Of a DNA stretch of 64,000 nt, positions 61,014 through 64,000 are shown in pieces. The stretch is from Planomicrobium sp. Y74 (GTDB taxonomy: Bacteria > Bacillota > Bacilli > Bacillales_A > Planococcaceae). The DNA lies in contig NZ_RCWH01000004.1 in the NCBI RefSeq assembly GCF_003668635.1, positions 310,001 through 374,000 of the forward strand, given 5' to 3'. The position numbers were made by a program, and so were the translations under genes. The first letter of the stretch is position 1. Every line of letters starts with the position of its first letter. The notes below the pieces were generated by a model. It saw only the letters and a list, made by a program, of their open reading frames with translations. It made no database searches and was not told where the DNA came from.

Positions 61014-62236
61014 CGTCTATCATCCTGGTAATCATGGCCTTTTTCTGGACACTGCTCATTTTCTACTCAATCCTGACCATTTCAGGGGTTTGGTTCCGTA
61101 TTACATTCAAAGATCCCGAGGAACTGGAGGTTTATCCAAGTATTGCGGTGCTAATCCCTGCCCATAATGAAGGAATCGTCATTGAAAACACGCTGCGAGC
61201 AATGGCGCGCCTTGAATACAAAGGCAAGCTGGACATTTATGTGCTGGATGACAGGTCGAAAGACGAGACGGCGGAAATTGCCAAAGAGTTCGCGGCCGTC
61301 TTTTCCAGAATCCATTACATTTCCGTTCCCGGTGGTTCGCCTGCTGGTAAATCGCGGGTATTGAATCACGGGCTGAGCATTTCCGACTCGGATTACTTCA
61401 TCGTGTATGATGCTGACAATGAACCCGAAACCGATGCATTGGAGAAATTGGTGCGTACAGCGGAAAGCACTAAAAACGCGGCCGGCGCAGTCGGCTATGT
61501 AAAGACTAAAAACAGGAACGCCAACATCTTGACGGGCATGATCGCTTTGGAATTTCAGGTGTTTCAATTATTGATGCAATGCGGCCGCTGGAAAGTATTC
61601 AAACTCGGCTCGCTTGCGGGCACGAATATGCTACTGCGGAGATCTATACTTGAAGAAATCGGCGGTTACGATGTATTCGCTCTTGCCGAAGACGCGGAAC
61701 TGACAATCCGCCTGACTTCCAAAGGCTATCTGCTGCCGGTCGTTCCGACGTCACGGACCTGGGAACAGGAACCGGAAAGCATTAAAACGTTCATCCGGCA
61801 GCGGACACGCTGGTTGACCGGCAATATTTATCTCTTGGAGAAATCCCTGCAGGATCTGACGCACTGGAAAGGGAAAACGTTTTTCCTCAGCCTCCAGCAC
61901 GTCATGACTTACCTCGTTTTCGTATTGGTTCTGCTTTTTTCGGACATCTTTTTCATCCTAAGCGTGGCCGGCTATGAGTTTCCGAATATGGGCGCGCCGC
62001 TCCTGATCCTCTGGTTCATGAGTTATATCGTCTACACCAGTCAATTATTGAGCGCATTGGTGATCGACCGCAACGTGACACTGAAAAACGTCTTTTTCGT
62101 CTTTACCATGTATTTCACCTATGCCCAGCTGTTCATCATCCTCCTGCTGCGCAGCTTCTCGCTTTACGCATGGAGCCGCCTGCGCGGCAAAACGATTGCC
62201 TGGGACAAAACGAAGCGTTTTAAAGGAATTGGCTGA
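61010..62236 (+). CDS. ydaM: Family 2 glycosyltransferase, membrane polysaccharide synthase (YdaM-like)
   Basis: The 408-residue enzyme has an N-terminal helix, a GT-A catalytic domain and several C-terminal helices, like cellulose, hyaluronan and poly-GlcNAc synthases. Processive-synthase residues are visible: DDRSKDET, the DADNEPE metal site, AEDAEL as the catalytic-base region and QRTRW as the QxxRW motif. It should polymerise and extrude an exopolysaccharide. It overlaps ydaK by 4 nt and the lipoprotein gene by 1 nt. The sugar is not predictable. Confidence 0.9.
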   Translation: MTSIILVIMAFFWTLLIFYSILTISGVWFRITFKDPEELEVYPSIAVLIPAHNEGIVIENTLRAMARLEYKGKLDIYVLDDRSKDETAEIAKEFAAVFSRIHYISVPGGSPAGKSRVLNHGLSISDSDYFIVYDADNEPETDALEKLVRTAESTKNAAGAVGYVKTKNRNANILTGMIALEFQVFQLLMQCGRWKVFKLGSLAGTNMLLRRSILEEIGGYDVFALAEDAELTIRLTSKGYLLPVVPTSRTWEQEPESIKTFIRQRTRWLTGNIYLLEKSLQDLTHWKGKTFFLSLQHVMTYLVFVLVLLFSDIFFILSVAGYEFPNMGAPLLILWFMSYIVYTSQLLSALVIDRNVTLKNVFFVFTMYFTYAQLFIILLLRSFSLYAWSRLRGKTIAWDKTKRFKGIG

Positions 62237-63186
62237 TGACAATGAAGTTCGTTATGCTGTTTCTGGTTGGATTGATGATGGGTGGTTGCGGGAAAATGGA
62301 ATTCGTTCAGGAACAGGTCGAAAAAAATTATACGAATGCCGATGGACTGATTCACGCCTACCCGACAGAGCAGGATTCCGAATACTTATCCGAAACGATC
62401 GGCTTATATATGGAATACTTAGTGCTCGTTGAAGATGAAGAGAACTTTTCAAAGCAGGTGGAACTCCTGAAGAGCCACTTTCTCGCGCAGGAAAAAGACT
62501 ATTATTTTATCCGCTGGCGCCTGAATGAAAATGCCGCGACGAATGCACTAATCGATGATATTCGCATCATAACGGCACTGGAGCAGGCGGCCGGAATTTT
62601 TGGCAATGAAAACTATAAAATTATTGCCGACCAACTTTCAGAAGCTGTATCCAGCGTTCAATCTGAAGGCGGCTATACAGTGGATTTCTATGATTGGTCG
62701 CTCGAGTTGCCTGCCCAGCGGCTGACTTTAAGTTATCTGGATGACAATGGAGCGATTACTGCCGAATCCTACGAATTGCTAAACAACGTAAATGCCAGCG
62801 AGGTTTTTTTCCCGGAATACTACGACACCGCAGCCGAACAATATATCAGCAGCAAGGAAGTGCACATGATCGACCAATTGCTGATTGCACTGAACCGCGA
62901 AAATAGAGGCCAGCAATCAGAACTATTCGCGGATTGGCTCAAGGAAGAGTGGAACGAGGAACAAAAACTTTACGGCAGATACGACCGGCAGACGCTGAAA
63001 GCGACGGTGGACTACGAGTCCCTGGCTGTCTATTATTATTTACACGCTTATTTTTCATCACTGGGTGAAAGCGAAATGGCAGATGAAGTCTTCCAGCATA
63101 CAAAAGAAATTACCGCCGATGGAATGCTTGATAACGCCCATTTCTTCGACTTTATCCATTATCAGCTGCTCGTGCAAAAACAATAA
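62236..63186 (+). CDS. ydaJ: Lipoprotein, GH8-like (YdaJ-like)
   Basis: The 316-residue protein has a lipobox-type N-terminus (FLVGLMMGGCGKM, Cys about residue 18) and a helical-repeat domain reminiscent of glycoside hydrolase family 8 (NENAATNALIDDIRIITALE, then DNAHFFDFIHYQLLVQKQ). In B. subtilis YdaJ fills this place in the ydaJKLMN operon. A role in trimming or exporting the polysaccharide outside the membrane is inferred. The family match is by architecture and context rather than strong motifs. Confidence 0.68.
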   Translation: MTMKFVMLFLVGLMMGGCGKMEFVQEQVEKNYTNADGLIHAYPTEQDSEYLSETIGLYMEYLVLVEDEENFSKQVELLKSHFLAQEKDYYFIRWRLNENAATNALIDDIRIITALEQAAGIFGNENYKIIADQLSEAVSSVQSEGGYTVDFYDWSLELPAQRLTLSYLDDNGAITAESYELLNNVNASEVFFPEYYDTAAEQYISSKEVHMIDQLLIALNRENRGQQSELFADWLKEEWNEEQKLYGRYDRQTLKATVDYESLAVYYYLHAYFSSLGESEMADEVFQHTKEITADGMLDNAHFFDFIHYQLLVQKQ

Positions 63187-63303
63187 TTTTTCTAAAAGCG
63201 CTTAAGAAATTTTTTAAGCCGTTCAATTTTGAATCGCAAAAGCTAAAATAACCGTCGAAATAGACTACGAACTAGAGCCTATTTGAACGGCAGTTTATAA
63301 CTC

Positions 63304-63372
63304 AAAATAGCACCCTGATTCGCAAGGGTTTCAGAAACCTGAATTTGCGAATCAGTAGTGCTATTTTTCTTC
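63304..63372 (+). terminator. Long terminator hairpin after the polysaccharide operon
   Basis: AAAATAGCAC and TGATTCGCAA on the left pair with TTGCGAATCA and GTGCTATTTT on the right, followed by T-rich sequence. The 300 bp between 63186 and 63484 otherwise hold only AT-rich inverted repeats. Confidence 0.8.
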
Positions 63373-63483
63373 TCCTTTTGATAGCTTGAAAGAGTTTTTA
63401 ATCAACCTGTCTCATATTGAACTAGACGATTTCCATATTTAAATTCGCTTCTTGAACTAAAGCACCCATTGCTTCAACAAGAT

Positions 63484-63933
63484 TTATTGAACTTCAATAA
63501 TAAAGGCATAACTAGAACTTCCTTTATCCCAACTTGCGTGGACATCGTAAATATAAATACCTCTTTCTTTTGGCACTATCAAAACATTGTTATTTAAAGA
63601 AACACCTTCAACTTCATTGTTACTAAGCCATCTAGTGACGCCTACTGTATTTTCATTCGGTTCTTTTTCAAACTCAATTTTCAACTCAGCTTCAGATGTG
63701 ACAATCGCAGGTTCAATTCTGTGGTGTTCAACTAGTTCTGGTGGGGAAATCGTATCAGCACAAGTCGCATTGAATAACCCTTCCCAACAGTATGAACCTC
63801 TTGCCACGTCCAGTTCTTTTTCATCGACAGTTATAATTGGCGAAGGAGGTGTAGGATTAAATAATCCAACAACAAAATATATTCCAAAACCTAGCCCAAC
63901 TAATATTAGTAACATAATGAAAATTTTTTTCAA
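63484..63933 (-). CDS. Membrane-anchored protein of unknown function
   Basis: I start this 149-residue protein at TTG 63933, 8 nt after GAGGAG. It has an N-terminal membrane helix (IFIMLLILVGLGFGIYFVVG), a Pro-rich linker, two cysteines (YCWEG, ATCAD) that may pair, and a beta-rich extracytoplasmic domain that ends YAFIIEVQ. I do not recognise the family. It stands alone at the window edge and converges on the polysaccharide operon. Confidence 0.7.
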   Translation of the reverse strand: MKKIFIMLLILVGLGFGIYFVVGLFNPTPPSPIITVDEKELDVARGSYCWEGLFNATCADTISPPELVEHHRIEPAIVTSEAELKIEFEKEPNENTVGVTRWLSNNEVEGVSLNNNVLIVPKERGIYIYDVHASWDKGSSSYAFIIEVQ

Positions 63934-64000
63934 CGCTATCACTCCTCTAAAAGGATTAGACACGCCCACTCAAATAAAGTTACACATGTATTCAATTCTC

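Overview
This window looks like chromosomal DNA of a motile, low-to-mid GC Firmicute of the Planococcaceae (Planococcus or Planomicrobium type). The evidence is the Bacillus-type flagellar gene order, FliY in place of FliN, a CsrA-FliW pair beside flagellin, sigma-D promoters of the form TAAA-N15-GCCGATAC, and dispersed palindromic repeats of the kind common in Planococcaceae. The species assignment is inference; no rRNA gene is present.

Layout. 1-10.6 kb: a truncated DUF2971 gene, an AIM24 gene flanked by inverted repeats, lrgAB-type murein hydrolase regulators, a GntR/FCD regulator with brnQ (a near-identical operator lies before both), a glucose-dehydrogenase-like SDR, a LysE-type exporter, and a TetR-controlled ABC exporter whose promoter has two palindromic operators. 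10.8-13.4 kb: an exact 21-bp-period repeat, then the 5-oxoprolinase operon pxpBCA. 13.5-20.2 kb: a NarL-type two-component system followed by two tandem secreted subtilases, the second with SLH anchoring domains. 20.2-22.9 kb: accessory genes (Nudix, NAT/transglutaminase-like, TIMP-like, SRPBCC).

22.97-44.85 kb, minus strand: one long flagellar operon from flgB to a PilZ gene. It is led by a cyclic-di-GMP-I riboswitch with a terminator just before flgB. It encodes rod, ring, switch, export apparatus, hook, FlhF/FlhG, sigma-D and a SwrB-like protein, but no chemotaxis genes. FliY has lost the asparagines of both CheC-type phosphatase motifs. 45-59.9 kb: flhO-flhP (plus strand), then sigma-D-driven late genes (yvyF-flgM-flgN-flgK-flgL; flaG-fliD-fliT-fliS), motA-motB-fliL, a glucosaminidase, a decayed LAGLIDADG homing endonuclease, a small gene, yjfB, flagellin, csrA and fliW. 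A group I intron lies at the 3' end of the flagellin gene, placed so that unspliced and spliced mRNA can both encode a complete flagellin C-terminus.

60.2-63.2 kb: a three-gene exopolysaccharide operon like Bacillus subtilis ydaJKM (membrane protein with degenerate GGDEF, GT2 synthase, lipoprotein). The window ends with a small membrane-anchored protein. Taken together, the riboswitch on the flagellar operon, the PilZ protein at its end and the GGDEF-like receptor of the polysaccharide operon suggest that c-di-GMP controls the motile-to-sessile switch at several levels in this one region.
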